Assembly: GCF_965215655.1 (NCBI RefSeq)
Contig: NZ_OZ244111.1
Coordinates: forward strand, 4,075,532 to 4,139,531
Source of the DNA: Nioella sp965215655
Lineage (GTDB): Bacteria > Pseudomonadota > Alphaproteobacteria > Rhodobacterales > Rhodobacteraceae
DNA: 64,000 nucleotides
Reading direction: 5' to 3'
Part shown: positions 8,141 to 16,752 of the stretch, in pieces
How positions within the stretch are numbered: position 1 is the stretch's first letter
How the letters are laid out: every line of letters begins with the position of its first letter
Notes under the pieces: generated by a model
The model's database searches: none
What the model saw: only the letters and a program-made list of their open reading frames with translations
What the model was told of the DNA's origin: nothing
Made by a program: the position numbers and the translations under genes

Positions 8141-8860
8141 ATGTTGGAACTTGTCTTTGCCTATGGCGCGGGTCTTCTGACCCTCATCAACCCCTGCGTG
8201 CTGCCGGTGCTGCCCATCGTGCTGGCGGGGTCCCTGCAGGCCAGCCGGTTCGGCCCGCTGGCGCTGGCGGGGGGGATGAGCTTGTCTTTCGTGGCGCTTG
8301 GCCTGACGGTCGCATTGGCGGGTCGGGCCGTGGGCATTGATGAACAAGCCATAGGGCAGGCGGGCGCGGTTCTGATGATCGCCTTTGGCCTCGTCCTGCT
8401 GATCCCGCGCTTTTCCGCCGCCTTCGCCACCGCAACGGCGGGCGTTTCATCGGGTGCGGACAGCCAGATGTCGTCGCTGAATGGCCGCGACGGCTGGCAG
8501 GGGCAGGCGATTGGCGGTGCGCTGCTTGGCGCGGTCTGGTCGCCTTGTGTCGGCCCTACCCTTGGTGGCGCAATCGCGCTGGCCAGTGCGGGTGAACACA
8601 TCGGCCGCGCTGCGGCGATCATGGTGTTCTTTGCCCTTGGCGTGTCCACCATCATCCTCGCCCTCGGCTATGGCGCGCGGTCCTTCTTCCAGCGTCGCCG
8701 GGCGCTGATGCAGGCCATCGCCGAACGCTCGCGCCCGCTGCTTGGGGGCGTCTTCATCCTTGTCGGCACCGCGATCCTGCTGCGCTGGCACCACGCAATC
8801 GAAATCTGGCTGCTCGATGTCCTGCCCTATTGGCTTCAGGATCTTTCGGTAGCCCTGTAA
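8141..8860 (+). CDS. Cytochrome c biogenesis CcdA/DsbD-like membrane protein
   Basis: A 239-residue protein with about six membrane segments. LINPCVLPVLPIVLAG near residue 17 and VWSPCVGPTLGGAIALA near residue 135 contain the two membrane cysteines that CcdA/DsbD proteins use to carry electrons from cytoplasmic thioredoxin to the periplasm. It is followed after 12 bases by a secreted thioredoxin-like gene, the expected periplasmic partner. Together they form a small reductive relay, for cytochrome c maturation or another periplasmic disulfide target. Confidence 0.88.
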   Translation: MLELVFAYGAGLLTLINPCVLPVLPIVLAGSLQASRFGPLALAGGMSLSFVALGLTVALAGRAVGIDEQAIGQAGAVLMIAFGLVLLIPRFSAAFATATAGVSSGADSQMSSLNGRDGWQGQAIGGALLGAVWSPCVGPTLGGAIALASAGEHIGRAAAIMVFFALGVSTIILALGYGARSFFQRRRALMQAIAERSRPLLGGVFILVGTAILLRWHHAIEIWLLDVLPYWLQDLSVAL

Positions 8861-8872
8861 GGGAGAAACCTG

Positions 8873-9271
8873 ATGAACCGACGCGACCTATTGATCATGT
8901 CCGGGGCCGCGCTGTTGCTGGCCGGCCGGGCCAGCGCCAGCAATATCGACTATACGCCGGGTCTGGTGCAGCAGCGCCTGGCCGCCGGCGAAACGCTGTT
9001 CGTGGATTTCTTCGCGCCCTGGTGCGGGACCTGCCGCACGCAGGAACGCCATATCGAGGCCCTTCGCGAGGAAAACCCCGCCTATGATGCCGCGATGAGC
9101 TTCATTCGTGTGGATTGGGATACCTATGGACGAGGCGAACTGGCCCAAAGCCTCGAGATTCCCCGCCGATCCACGCTGGTCGTGCTGCGCGGCGACGCCG
9201 AACTGGGTCGCATCGTTGCGGGCACCAGCCGGTCCGCGATTCAGGAACTGATGGATCTGGGGCTAAGCTGA
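8873..9271 (+). CDS. Secreted thioredoxin family protein
   Basis: A 132-residue protein with an N-terminal export signal MNRRDLLIMSGAALLLAGRA, whose twin arginine suggests the Tat route, followed by a thioredoxin fold. The active site is FFAPWCGTCRTQERH, with a CxxC at about residues 47-50. The late cis-proline region reads EIPRRSTLVVLRGD. It directly follows the CcdA-like gene and probably receives electrons from it in the periplasm. Confidence 0.88.
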   Translation: MNRRDLLIMSGAALLLAGRASASNIDYTPGLVQQRLAAGETLFVDFFAPWCGTCRTQERHIEALREENPAYDAAMSFIRVDWDTYGRGELAQSLEIPRRSTLVVLRGDAELGRIVAGTSRSAIQELMDLGLS

Positions 9272-9277
9272 TCCGTC

Positions 9278-9985
9278 TCAGACGTCAGAGGGGTCGTTGG
9301 TTGATGTCACTGCGACATTGTCCACGGCCCAGCTTTCGTCATGGACACTCTGGTTCAGGGTAGACCCGAAGCCGACACTCATCGACGGGCCGGGATCGGT
9401 CACTTCCACCCGGACGGTAAAGCTCTGGTCTGTCCAGCCGTCATTGTAACCGGTATGCGACCGTGAACCGGACGGTTCGATGAACACGCTGTAATTTCCG
9501 TCAGAGGTTGTCCAGCTTCCGGTTGTGCCGTCGCTTCTCCAGTCGAAATTGTGGGAACTGATCGGAGAGCCATCGACGAACATGATAAACTCTTCGCTGT
9601 CCCAGCTGTCGAGGGCGTGCAGATCAAACTCGATCACCGCATGGTCGTAACCCGACATCAGGTCATAGGTCCGGGTCACGATCTCGGCCCCGCCGCTGCC
9701 GCCATAGGGGCCCAGAAGCCCGCCATAGGCCGCGTCCGAGCCATCGGTCACGCCGCCGAACCAGAAACCGGCACCGTTCTCGAAGTCGTCGAAATAGCTC
9801 TGCCGGGCGAAGCTCGAATTCACGATCTGACCACGCAGCGTTGCGTCAATGTCCCCAGCCAGATTCTCGATGCCGGCCGACGTGGAATTCAGCACCGCAA
9901 TGCCGACGCCCACGACGCCCGCGCTCAGCACCACGTAATCCGTGGTCACTGCGCCCGATTCCGATCTGAAAAACTCCTTCAGCAT
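9278..9985 (-). CDS. Flp-pilin-like N-terminus fused to a beta-rich extracellular domain
   Basis: The first ~35 residues, MLKEFFRSESGAVTTDYVVL and the following hydrophobic stretch, resemble the Flp/Fap pilin N-terminus, where a short FxxxESGA leader region is followed by one amphipathic membrane helix. Real Flp pilins end after about 55-70 residues, but this protein runs to 235. The remainder is acidic, rich in Gly, Ser, Asp and aromatic residues (FDDFENGAGFWFGGVTDGSD, VIEFDLHALDSWDSEEFIMF, DESWAVDNVAV), like LamG or jelly-roll domains. No tad assembly genes lie nearby. It is probably an envelope or surface protein; function unknown. Confidence 0.7.
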   Translation of the reverse strand: MLKEFFRSESGAVTTDYVVLSAGVVGVGIAVLNSTSAGIENLAGDIDATLRGQIVNSSFARQSYFDDFENGAGFWFGGVTDGSDAAYGGLLGPYGGSGGAEIVTRTYDLMSGYDHAVIEFDLHALDSWDSEEFIMFVDGSPISSHNFDWRSDGTTGSWTTSDGNYSVFIEPSGSRSHTGYNDGWTDQSFTVRVEVTDPGPSMSVGFGSTLNQSVHDESWAVDNVAVTSTNDPSDV

Positions 9986-10058
9986 ACGCTGAACTCTCCG
10001 CTGGCAGTCACGTGAAACCCACGCCTATCAACGGAGAATGGAGAAATTAGGGGCAAAT

Positions 10059-11159
10059 TTAGCCGATCTGCCCCCGGTTTGCCCCAATCTGGCCACGATG
10101 CAGCAACACGTGATCCAGCAAGACGCAAGCCGCCATCGCCTCGGCCACCGGAACGGCGCGGATGCCGACACATGGGTCATGACGACCTTTTGTAATGATT
10201 TCAGTCTCTTCACCTGACTTGGTGATGGTCTTGCGCGTCGTCAGGATCGATGAGGTCGGCTTGACTGAAAACCGCACCACCACATCCTGCCCGGTAGAAA
10301 TCCCGCCCAGGATTCCCCCCGCATGGTTGGAGCTGTAGACCGGCCCATCCGGTCCCATGCGAATCTCATCCGCGTTCTCGCTGCCGGTCAGGCAGGCCGC
10401 GTTCATACCCTCGCCGATTTCGACGCCCTTCACCGCATTGATCGACATCATCGCGGCAGCCAGATCGGTGTCGAGCTTGCCGTAGATCGGTGCGCCCAGC
10501 CCCGCCGGCATCCCCCGCACCGTCACCTCGATCACCGCGCCAACGCTATCACCGGTCTTGCGCAGACCGTCCAGATAGTCGGCCCAATCCGCCGCTGCCC
10601 CGGCATCCGGCGTCCAGAACGGATTGCGCTCGATCTCGTCCCAGTCGAACCGGTCCCGGTCAATCCCATGCGGCCCCATCTGCACCATGTAGCCGGTGAT
10701 CGACAGCCCCGGAACCAGCTGCTTCAGCGCCTCGCGTGCCACGCCGCCCGCTGCCACCCGCGCCGCCGTTTCCCGCGCGCTGGACCGCCCGCCGCCGCGA
10801 TAATCGCGGATGCCGTATTTCTGCCAATAGGTGATATCCGCATGTCCGGGCCGGAACTTCTCACTGATATCGCCATAATCCTTCGACCGCTGATCGGTGT
10901 TGCGGATCATCAACTGAATGGGCGTGCCGGTGCTGACGCCCTCGAAGACGCCTGACAGAATCTCCACCTGATCGGGTTCGCGCCGCTGCGTGGTGAACTT
11001 GTTCTGCCCGGGCTTGCGCTTGTCCAGCCAGTGCTGCAACGCCTCGGCCTCGACCGGCACCCCCGGCGGGCAGCCATCCACCGTCGCCCCCAGGGCAGGC
11101 CCGTGGCTTTCACCCCAGGTGGTGACTCGAAAAAGATGGCCAAAGCTGTTCATGGACAT
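10059..11159 (-). CDS. aroC: Chorismate synthase
   Basis: Catalyses the last shikimate-pathway step, 5-enolpyruvylshikimate 3-phosphate to chorismate, with reduced FMN. The 366-residue protein has the signatures GHLFRVTTWGESHGPALGA at the N-terminus, DYRGGGRSSARETAARVAAG in the middle and a long RFSVKPTSSILTTRKTI region near the end. It ends in a short imperfect repeat, GQIGANRGQIG, probably from small tandem expansion at the 3' end. It stands alone on the minus strand. Confidence 0.96.
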   Translation of the reverse strand: MSMNSFGHLFRVTTWGESHGPALGATVDGCPPGVPVEAEALQHWLDKRKPGQNKFTTQRREPDQVEILSGVFEGVSTGTPIQLMIRNTDQRSKDYGDISEKFRPGHADITYWQKYGIRDYRGGGRSSARETAARVAAGGVAREALKQLVPGLSITGYMVQMGPHGIDRDRFDWDEIERNPFWTPDAGAAADWADYLDGLRKTGDSVGAVIEVTVRGMPAGLGAPIYGKLDTDLAAAMMSINAVKGVEIGEGMNAACLTGSENADEIRMGPDGPVYSSNHAGGILGGISTGQDVVVRFSVKPTSSILTTRKTITKSGEETEIITKGRHDPCVGIRAVPVAEAMAACVLLDHVLLHRGQIGANRGQIG

Positions 11160-11226
11160 GGGGGCGCTCCGTTTTCCTGCCCCCGGTTAGCCTGCCAAGC
11201 CCCGGATTCCAAGGCTCATATAGCAC

Positions 11227-12444
11227 TTACAGCCCATAGGCCCGCTCCAGAACCGCCAGCGCCGTGCCAATCAACGCGTCATCATCCTGCCCCGCCAGCT
11301 CCCGCGCCGCATCGGCCCCGTTGAACCCCAAAAGGATCGGTTCGCCCAGAACCGGCAACAGGTTGAGCCACTGGTTGAACTGTCCGCGCGGCAGCCCGGT
11401 ATCGGCGGTCACGATCCATGTCGGATCGCCCTCCCAGAACGGTGTGTCGAATTGCAGGTAGAGCTTGTCCAGCACACCCATGCCAAGCGATGCAATGGCC
11501 TCCTGCTTGGTGTCTGGCAAGGCCGGGTCAAAGACAATCCGCCCTGCCTGCAAGACACCCAGGGGCACGGTGACAACAACCGCATCGTGCCGCGCCTCCG
11601 CGCCATCGGCAAACCCCAGCCGGATGCCCCCGCCCAGCGTCACCCGCTGCACCACATGGCCGGTCAGCAGCGCGTAGTCCCCGGCCAGCTCCGGCACCAG
11701 CCGGTCATATCCCTCGGCAATGACCGCCTCTGCGCCGCCATAATCGGTCGGGGCGCGAAACGCGGCAAGGTTGATCTGGTTCCGCCGTGCCCCGGCATTG
11801 TGCTGGATCGAGATGACCTCCTCCAGCCAGTCCGGCACCTCCTCCGCGTCCTGCATCGCCCCGCCGCTTAGCCGAAAGACGATCTCTTCACCGGTTTCGA
11901 CCAATGTCGCGCCAGCATCCTCCGCCAGACCGACCAGCGGATTGTCCTCCATCCCGTGAATCCAGCTCGCCCCAAGATCCAGCGGCACCCCGAGGCTGCG
12001 GTCCGTCCATAGCCGCCCGCCAATCCGGTCGCGCGCCTCGTAGATCGTCACGTCATAGCCCAGATCGGCCAGCATCTGCGCCGCGCGCAGCCCGGCGACG
12101 CCCGCCCCGATCACGGCAATATCCTCGTGATCTTCCTCCTCAATGGCCTCGACCGCATGGCCCGCCGATTCATAGGCCGCGTGAACGGTGCTACCGTAAT
12201 CCGGGTTTGCGGCCTCCCCGGCAAAAAAGATCCGTCCTGCCACCGGTTCCGCCAGCCTGCGATGCGCGGCGCGAAACAGCCCGCGCGGTGTGTAGGAATA
12301 AGACCCGAAGCAGAACGGATCGCGGCTCCAGTTCGTCCGCAGATAGCCGGTCAGCCGCGCTCCGTTGGCCAATCCCCGATCCACCGGCAGAAACGTCCCG
12401 ACCAGTCCCGCCGCAACCGCTGTCAATACGTCGCGTCTTTGCAC
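11227..12444 (-). CDS. Flavin amine oxidase with circularly permuted domain order
   Basis: The 405-residue protein starts with a twin-arginine-type signal (MQRRDVLTAVAAGL, about residues 1-27). Next comes a block that in all amine oxidases I know is C-terminal: TNWSRDPFCFGSYSYTPRG and RIFFAGEAANPDYGSTVHAA with YESAGHAVEAI (about residues 35-100). Only then, after an acidic linker EEEDHED, does the N-terminal FAD-binding Rossmann segment appear (IAVIGAGVAGLRAAQMLADL, IYEARDRIGGRLW), followed by the central substrate domain. The protein stops at ALAVLERAYGL, exactly where the moved block would normally begin. The reading frame is intact. Export to the periplasm and oxidation of an amine are likely; substrate unknown. 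Confidence 0.85.
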   Translation of the reverse strand: MQRRDVLTAVAAGLVGTFLPVDRGLANGARLTGYLRTNWSRDPFCFGSYSYTPRGLFRAAHRRLAEPVAGRIFFAGEAANPDYGSTVHAAYESAGHAVEAIEEEDHEDIAVIGAGVAGLRAAQMLADLGYDVTIYEARDRIGGRLWTDRSLGVPLDLGASWIHGMEDNPLVGLAEDAGATLVETGEEIVFRLSGGAMQDAEEVPDWLEEVISIQHNAGARRNQINLAAFRAPTDYGGAEAVIAEGYDRLVPELAGDYALLTGHVVQRVTLGGGIRLGFADGAEARHDAVVVTVPLGVLQAGRIVFDPALPDTKQEAIASLGMGVLDKLYLQFDTPFWEGDPTWIVTADTGLPRGQFNQWLNLLPVLGEPILLGFNGADAARELAGQDDDALIGTALAVLERAYGL

Positions 12445-12510
12445 GCCACCCCCCCAAAATCGGCTCGCCGGAATTCTGCGTTACCCCCGCACATCGCGCA
12501 ATACGGCCCC

Positions 12511-12687
12511 TTCATCTTGGCCAAAATACCTCCGCCGGAGGCATCCTGACCTTCCGGTCGGCACCCGATCAGACCGGCGCACCGTCCCATCCGATTTTCC
12601 GTGGCAACGCGGCCCGAGGAGGGCTCCGAAGGAGCTTGACGAGGGCCGCTCCCCGGTCGACGCGCCCCAACGCGGCGAAACCGCTTT
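12511..12687 (+). repeat. Dispersed intergenic repeat, copy 2 (long form)
   Basis: A composite element that starts with TTCATCTTGG, then CCAAAATACCTCCGCCGGAG with the palindrome CCTCCGCCGGAGG. It continues through CCGTGGCAACGCGG (12599-12612), GACGAGGGCCGCTCC and GGTCGACGCGCCCCAACG to CGGCGAAACCG. The copy at 28691-28872 shares all these blocks in the same order with variable spacers. It fills most of the 312-base gap between the amine oxidase start and the dxs stop. Function unknown. Confidence 0.7.
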
Positions 12688-12691
12688 CCGT

Positions 12692-12747
12692 ATGCACGCC
12701 CGGTGTACGGGGGGTGTACAGGGGGTGTACGGGTGGCACCCCCCCTT
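12692..12747 (+). repeat. GGTGTAC tandem-unit element, copy 1 (three units)
   Basis: GCACGCCC is followed by three 10-11-base units of the form GGTGTACRGGG, then GGCACCCCCCC and TTTT. The G-run and C-run can pair into a GGGGGTG/CACCCCC hairpin. A second copy with two units lies at 50056-50102. It sits immediately 3' of dxs, seen from the opposite strand. Probably a hairpin-forming intergenic element. Confidence 0.6.
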
Positions 12748-12756
12748 TTCAGGCCC

Positions 12757-14682
12757 TCACGCCTGCCGGCTCAAGCGCGCCACGCCGAGCACGTCGAGCA
12801 CCTTCGCCTCGATATGCTCGGCATTCATCGCTGCCGTGGCGTACATATCTTCAGGGCTCGCCTGGTCGATGAAAACATCGGGCAGAACCATCGACCGGAA
12901 CTTCAGCCCACGGTCGAAAACGCCCTCTTCGGCCAGCAACTGCGCCACATGGCTGCCAAAGCCGCCAACCGCGCCTTCCTCGATGGTAATGAGCGCCTCG
13001 TGATCGGCGGCAAGCTTCAGAATAAGTTCTGAATCCAACGGCTTGGCAAATCGTGCATCGGCAATCGTCGGCGTGATCCCACGCGCGGCCAGCGCTTCGG
13101 CGGCTTCTTGAACCTCGCTCAGCCGGGTTCCGAAAGACAGGATCGCAACGCGGCTGCCGTCCTGGATCATCCGGCCCTTGCCGATCTCCAGCGGAACGCC
13201 GCGCTCCGGCATATCCACGCCCACGCCTTCGCCCCGCGGATAGCGGAAGGCGATCGGCCCGCTGTCATGCGCCACGGCGGTGGCCACCATATGCACCAGT
13301 TCCGCCTCATCGGCTGCCGCCATCACCACGAAACCGGGCAAATTCGACAGGTAGGCAACGTCGAAAGACCCCGCATGCGTCGCCCCGTCGGCACCCACTA
13401 ACCCCGCGCGATCAATAGCAAATCTGACGGGCAGGCGCTGGATGGCCACATCGTGAACGACCTGGTCATAGCCCCGTTGCAGGAAGGTCGAATAGATCGT
13501 GCAGAAAGGTTTCATCCCCCCCGCCGCCATGCCGGCACAGAAGGTCACAGCATGCTGTTCGGCGATACCGACGTCAAACACCCGCTTCGGAAACCGCTCC
13601 CCGAACAGGTCCAGCCCCGTCCCGTCCGGCATCGCGGCGGTGACGGCAACGATCTTGTCGTCCAGCTCCGCCTCGCGGATCAGGCTTTGCGCAAACACCT
13701 TGGTGTAGGAGGGCGCATTGGACGGCGCTTTGCGCTGTTCGCCCGTCACCATGTCAAAGGGCGCGCGGGCGTGCCCACGGTCGGCATGCCCCTCAGCATG
13801 GCGAAAGCCCTTGCCCTTCTTGGTGATTGCATGGATCAGGATCGGCCCGTCAGCCCGCGCCTTCACGGTGCGCAGAACGGACACCAGTTGTTCCATGTCA
13901 TGACCGTCGATGGGACCGACATAGGAAAAGCCCAGTTCCTCGAAGAGCGTCCCGCCAACAGTTGCCGCTTTCAGCAGCTCTTTCGCGCGCCGCGCCCCTT
14001 CCTGGAAGGGTTCGGGCAGCAGCGACACCGCGCCCTTGGCCGCCGATTTCAGCTCCTGGAACGGGGCCCCGGCATAGAGCCGCGACAGGTAGGAGGACAG
14101 CGCCCCGGTTGGCGGCGCGATGCTCATCTCGTTGTCATTCAGAATCACGATCAGACGCTTGCCCAGATGACCGGCATTGTTCAGCGCCTCGAAGGCCATG
14201 CCCCCGGTCAGCGCGCCATCACCGATCACCGCAATCGCATCACCAAGCCCGGTTTCGATCACGCCCCCCAGATCGCGCGCCACGGCAAAGCCGAGTGCTG
14301 CGGAGATCGAGGTCGACGAATGCGCCGCGCCGAACGGATCATAGGGCGACTCGCTGCGCTTGGTGAAGCCCGACAGGCCCCCCTTCTTGCGCAGGGTCGG
14401 CATGGCCTCGCGCCGCCCGGTCAGGATCTTGTGGGGGTAGCACTGGTGGCTGACGTCCCAGATCACCTTGTCGCGCGGGGTGTCGAAGACCGCATGCAGC
14501 GCCACGGTCAGTTCCACCACGCCAAGCCCCGCACCCAGATGCCCGCCTGTCTTACTGACCGCGGCAATGGTTTCGGTGCGCAGGTCGTCGGCCACGCGGC
14601 GCAGATCAGACACCGGCAGCCCACGCAGATCGGCCGGGGAATGGATCCGGTCCAGATGGGGCGTGTCGGGGCGGTCGCTCAT
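12757..14682 (-). CDS. dxs: 1-deoxy-D-xylulose-5-phosphate synthase
   Basis: Thiamine-diphosphate enzyme that joins pyruvate and glyceraldehyde 3-phosphate, the first step of the MEP isoprenoid pathway. The 641-residue protein carries DVSHQCYPHKILTGR, the cofactor motif GDGALTGGMAFEALNNAG, and FAIDRAGLVGADGATHAGSFD in the pyrimidine-binding domain. It is last in a minus-strand run and follows ispA by 18 bases, so two isoprenoid genes are made together. Confidence 0.97.
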   Translation of the reverse strand: MSDRPDTPHLDRIHSPADLRGLPVSDLRRVADDLRTETIAAVSKTGGHLGAGLGVVELTVALHAVFDTPRDKVIWDVSHQCYPHKILTGRREAMPTLRKKGGLSGFTKRSESPYDPFGAAHSSTSISAALGFAVARDLGGVIETGLGDAIAVIGDGALTGGMAFEALNNAGHLGKRLIVILNDNEMSIAPPTGALSSYLSRLYAGAPFQELKSAAKGAVSLLPEPFQEGARRAKELLKAATVGGTLFEELGFSYVGPIDGHDMEQLVSVLRTVKARADGPILIHAITKKGKGFRHAEGHADRGHARAPFDMVTGEQRKAPSNAPSYTKVFAQSLIREAELDDKIVAVTAAMPDGTGLDLFGERFPKRVFDVGIAEQHAVTFCAGMAAGGMKPFCTIYSTFLQRGYDQVVHDVAIQRLPVRFAIDRAGLVGADGATHAGSFDVAYLSNLPGFVVMAAADEAELVHMVATAVAHDSGPIAFRYPRGEGVGVDMPERGVPLEIGKGRMIQDGSRVAILSFGTRLSEVQEAAEALAARGITPTIADARFAKPLDSELILKLAADHEALITIEEGAVGGFGSHVAQLLAEEGVFDRGLKFRSMVLPDVFIDQASPEDMYATAAMNAEHIEAKVLDVLGVARLSRQA

Positions 14683-14700
14683 GTGGCTCTCCGAATTCGG

Positions 14701-15567
14701 TTACTGGTCACGGGCGATAACGAAGCGGGCCAGTTCCCGCAAGGTTTCCGCGTCGGAGCCATAGGGGGCCAACGCCGCCTCGGCCTCATCAATCAACCCC
14801 TGCGCGCGGGCTTTCGCGCCCTCCAGCCCAAGTAGCGAAACAAAGGTAGCCTTGCCCGCCTCGGCATCCTTGCGCAGCGCCTTGCCCGCTTTCTCGGCAT
14901 CGCCCTCTACATCCAAGATGTCGTCGGCGATCTGAAAGGCAAGGCCCACGGCCCGCGCATAGCGCCGCAGGGGGGCGGGGTCGGCCCGGCCAAGGATCGC
15001 GCCCGCGACCACGGGCCATTCCAGCAGGGCGCCGGTCTTGTTGGCCTGCAATTCGGTGATCTGGTCGAGGGTGAGGGGGGTGAGAGCGGTTTCGGCGGCG
15101 ATGTCCTGCGCCTGACCCAGAACCATGCCCTGCGGGCCAGAGGCGCGGGCAAGGGTCAACACCAGCTCTGCCCGCTGATCGGCGTCACCCGTAACAGGAT
15201 CGGCCAGCAGCTCGAACGCGAAGCTTTGCAGCGCGTCGCCCACCAGCACCGCCGTCGCCTCGTCCCATTTCCTGTGCACCGTGGGCATGCCGCGGCGCAA
15301 ATCGTCGTCGTCCATGCAGGGCAGATCGTCATGAACAAGGCTGTAGGCATGGATGCATTCCACGGCGCAAGCCGCCTGCATCGCCGCCCCCGCATCGCCG
15401 CCCGTCAGCCGCGCCGCTTCCAGCACGAGGAACCCACGCAACCGCTTGCCGCCCGCCGTTGCGTAGCGCATGCCTTCAGCCACCCGATCAGACCCCAGCA
15501 CCGCCATACGATCCGACAGGGCGCGGGCAATCGCGTCCTGCGCGTCTTTCAACTGCATCTTGAACAA
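14701..15567 (-). CDS. ispA: Polyprenyl synthetase (farnesyl diphosphate synthase type)
   Basis: Makes farnesyl diphosphate from isopentenyl and dimethylallyl/geranyl diphosphates. The 288-residue length is typical of IspA. The first aspartate-rich motif is HDDLPCMDDDDLRRGMPTVH (about residue 80), with the two-residue insertion of short-chain enzymes. The second is FQIADDILDVEGD near residue 215. It is between xseB (3 bases upstream) and dxs, an order common in alphaproteobacteria. Confidence 0.95.
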   Translation of the reverse strand: MFKMQLKDAQDAIARALSDRMAVLGSDRVAEGMRYATAGGKRLRGFLVLEAARLTGGDAGAAMQAACAVECIHAYSLVHDDLPCMDDDDLRRGMPTVHRKWDEATAVLVGDALQSFAFELLADPVTGDADQRAELVLTLARASGPQGMVLGQAQDIAAETALTPLTLDQITELQANKTGALLEWPVVAGAILGRADPAPLRRYARAVGLAFQIADDILDVEGDAEKAGKALRKDAEAGKATFVSLLGLEGAKARAQGLIDEAEAALAPYGSDAETLRELARFVIARDQ

Positions 15568-15570
15568 GGA

Positions 15571-15816
15571 TTACAGCCCCTCGACCGGCTTCGCCCCCGT
15601 GGGCTGCCCGTTGGCGTCCAGCGTGATCTGCGCGACCTTTTCCTCGGCTTCCTTCAGCTTCGCCTCGCATCGTGCCTTCAGCTGCGCGCCGCGTTCGTAA
15701 AGCTTGATGGAATCCTCCAGCGCCACGTCACCCCGGTCGAGCTGGCCGACCACCGTTTCCAGTTCCCGGATCGCTTCCTCGAAGCTCATTTCCTCGATTT
15801 TTTTCTGGTCGCTCAT
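15571..15816 (-). CDS. xseB: Exodeoxyribonuclease VII small subunit
   Basis: An 81-residue helical protein with the XseB signature MSFEEAIRELETVVGQLDRG followed by SIKLYERGAQLKARCEAKLKEAEEKVAQI. It binds the XseA large subunit, which is not in this window. The start overlaps the stop of the upstream deacetylase gene by four bases and ispA follows after three bases, so it belongs to the same transcript. Confidence 0.96.
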   Translation of the reverse strand: MSDQKKIEEMSFEEAIRELETVVGQLDRGDVALEDSIKLYERGAQLKARCEAKLKEAEEKVAQITLDANGQPTGAKPVEGL

Positions 15817-16751
15817 CCGCTTCTCTCCGTCAAAACGCGCACATGGGTGGCAGCCGAGGCTGCAAGGGCGTCCAGATCATAGCCGCCTTCGAGAGTCGAG
15901 ACCATGCGGCCGCCGCAATGCCTGTCAGCGATATCGCAAAGCCGGTGCGTGAGCCACTCGTAATCCTCTTCGACCCAGGCGAGATCGGACAAGGGGTCGG
16001 CAGCATGGCAGTCGAACCCCGCCGAGATCAGCAACAGGTCTGGCCGGAACGCCTCCAGCCTCGGGAACACCCGCGCCTCATAGGCATCGCGCATGGCCTT
16101 GCCGCCCGTTCCCGGGGCGAGCGGCACGTTTACCACGCTGTCATGGGCGCCGGCTTCACTGATGTCACCGGTATCGGGCCAGAGCGGCATTTGCTGCGAG
16201 GTGATCACCAAGGCGCGGGGTTCATTCCACAGCAGGGCCTGTGTGCCGTTGCCGTGATGCACGTCAAAATCCACGATGGCGACGCGCGACAGCCCGTGGC
16301 GATCCAACGCGTACTTCGCGCCCAAAGCCACATTGCCGAAGAAGCAAAACCCCATGGGCAGTTCCTGCTCGGCGTGGTGGCCCGGCGGACGCACGGCGGC
16401 AAACGCGTTGGTCAACTCGCCGGACAGCACGAGGTCGACGGCCTTCTGAACGCCGCCCACGGCGCGGTAAAGCGCGGGCAGGGATGTGGGCGACAGGAAG
16501 GTTTCCTCGTCCGTGTCGGGGTCCAGCATGGTGAACCCCTGGGCCGGAACACTTGCGAGGATGTGGTCGAGATAGGCGGGCGTATGCAGCGTCAGAAGCG
16601 TGTCGCCACTGGCCAGCGGGGCCTCGTATCGGAAGAGCCTCAATCCCTCCAGCGCCTGCAACACGCGGGCCAGCCGGGCGGGCTGTTCATGGACATGGGC
16701 GGGCGTCACATGCGCGAGGCAATCGGGGTGGGTGACAAGCCCGGTCGCCAC
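15813..16751 (-). CDS. Histone deacetylase family protein (second of tandem pair)
   Basis: A 312-residue zinc-dependent arginase/deacetylase-fold protein. The catalytic features are present: RPPGHHAE with the His pair, the zinc-binding DFDVHHGNGTQ, and SAGFDCHAADPLSDL with the second aspartate; the C-terminal LEGGYDL loop carries the glycine-rich end. Such bacterial enzymes act on acetylated amines, polyamines or proteins. It is a close paralogue of the gene immediately upstream (one base between them) and overlaps xseB by four bases. Confidence 0.9.
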   Translation of the reverse strand: MATGLVTHPDCLAHVTPAHVHEQPARLARVLQALEGLRLFRYEAPLASGDTLLTLHTPAYLDHILASVPAQGFTMLDPDTDEETFLSPTSLPALYRAVGGVQKAVDLVLSGELTNAFAAVRPPGHHAEQELPMGFCFFGNVALGAKYALDRHGLSRVAIVDFDVHHGNGTQALLWNEPRALVITSQQMPLWPDTGDISEAGAHDSVVNVPLAPGTGGKAMRDAYEARVFPRLEAFRPDLLLISAGFDCHAADPLSDLAWVEEDYEWLTHRLCDIADRHCGGRMVSTLEGGYDLDALAASAATHVRVLTERSG

Positions 16752-16752
16752 T

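Noticed and set aside
13453..14835. Plus-strand open frame opposite dxs
   Set aside because: Shadow of dxs, with Arg/His/Gly bias and no family features.
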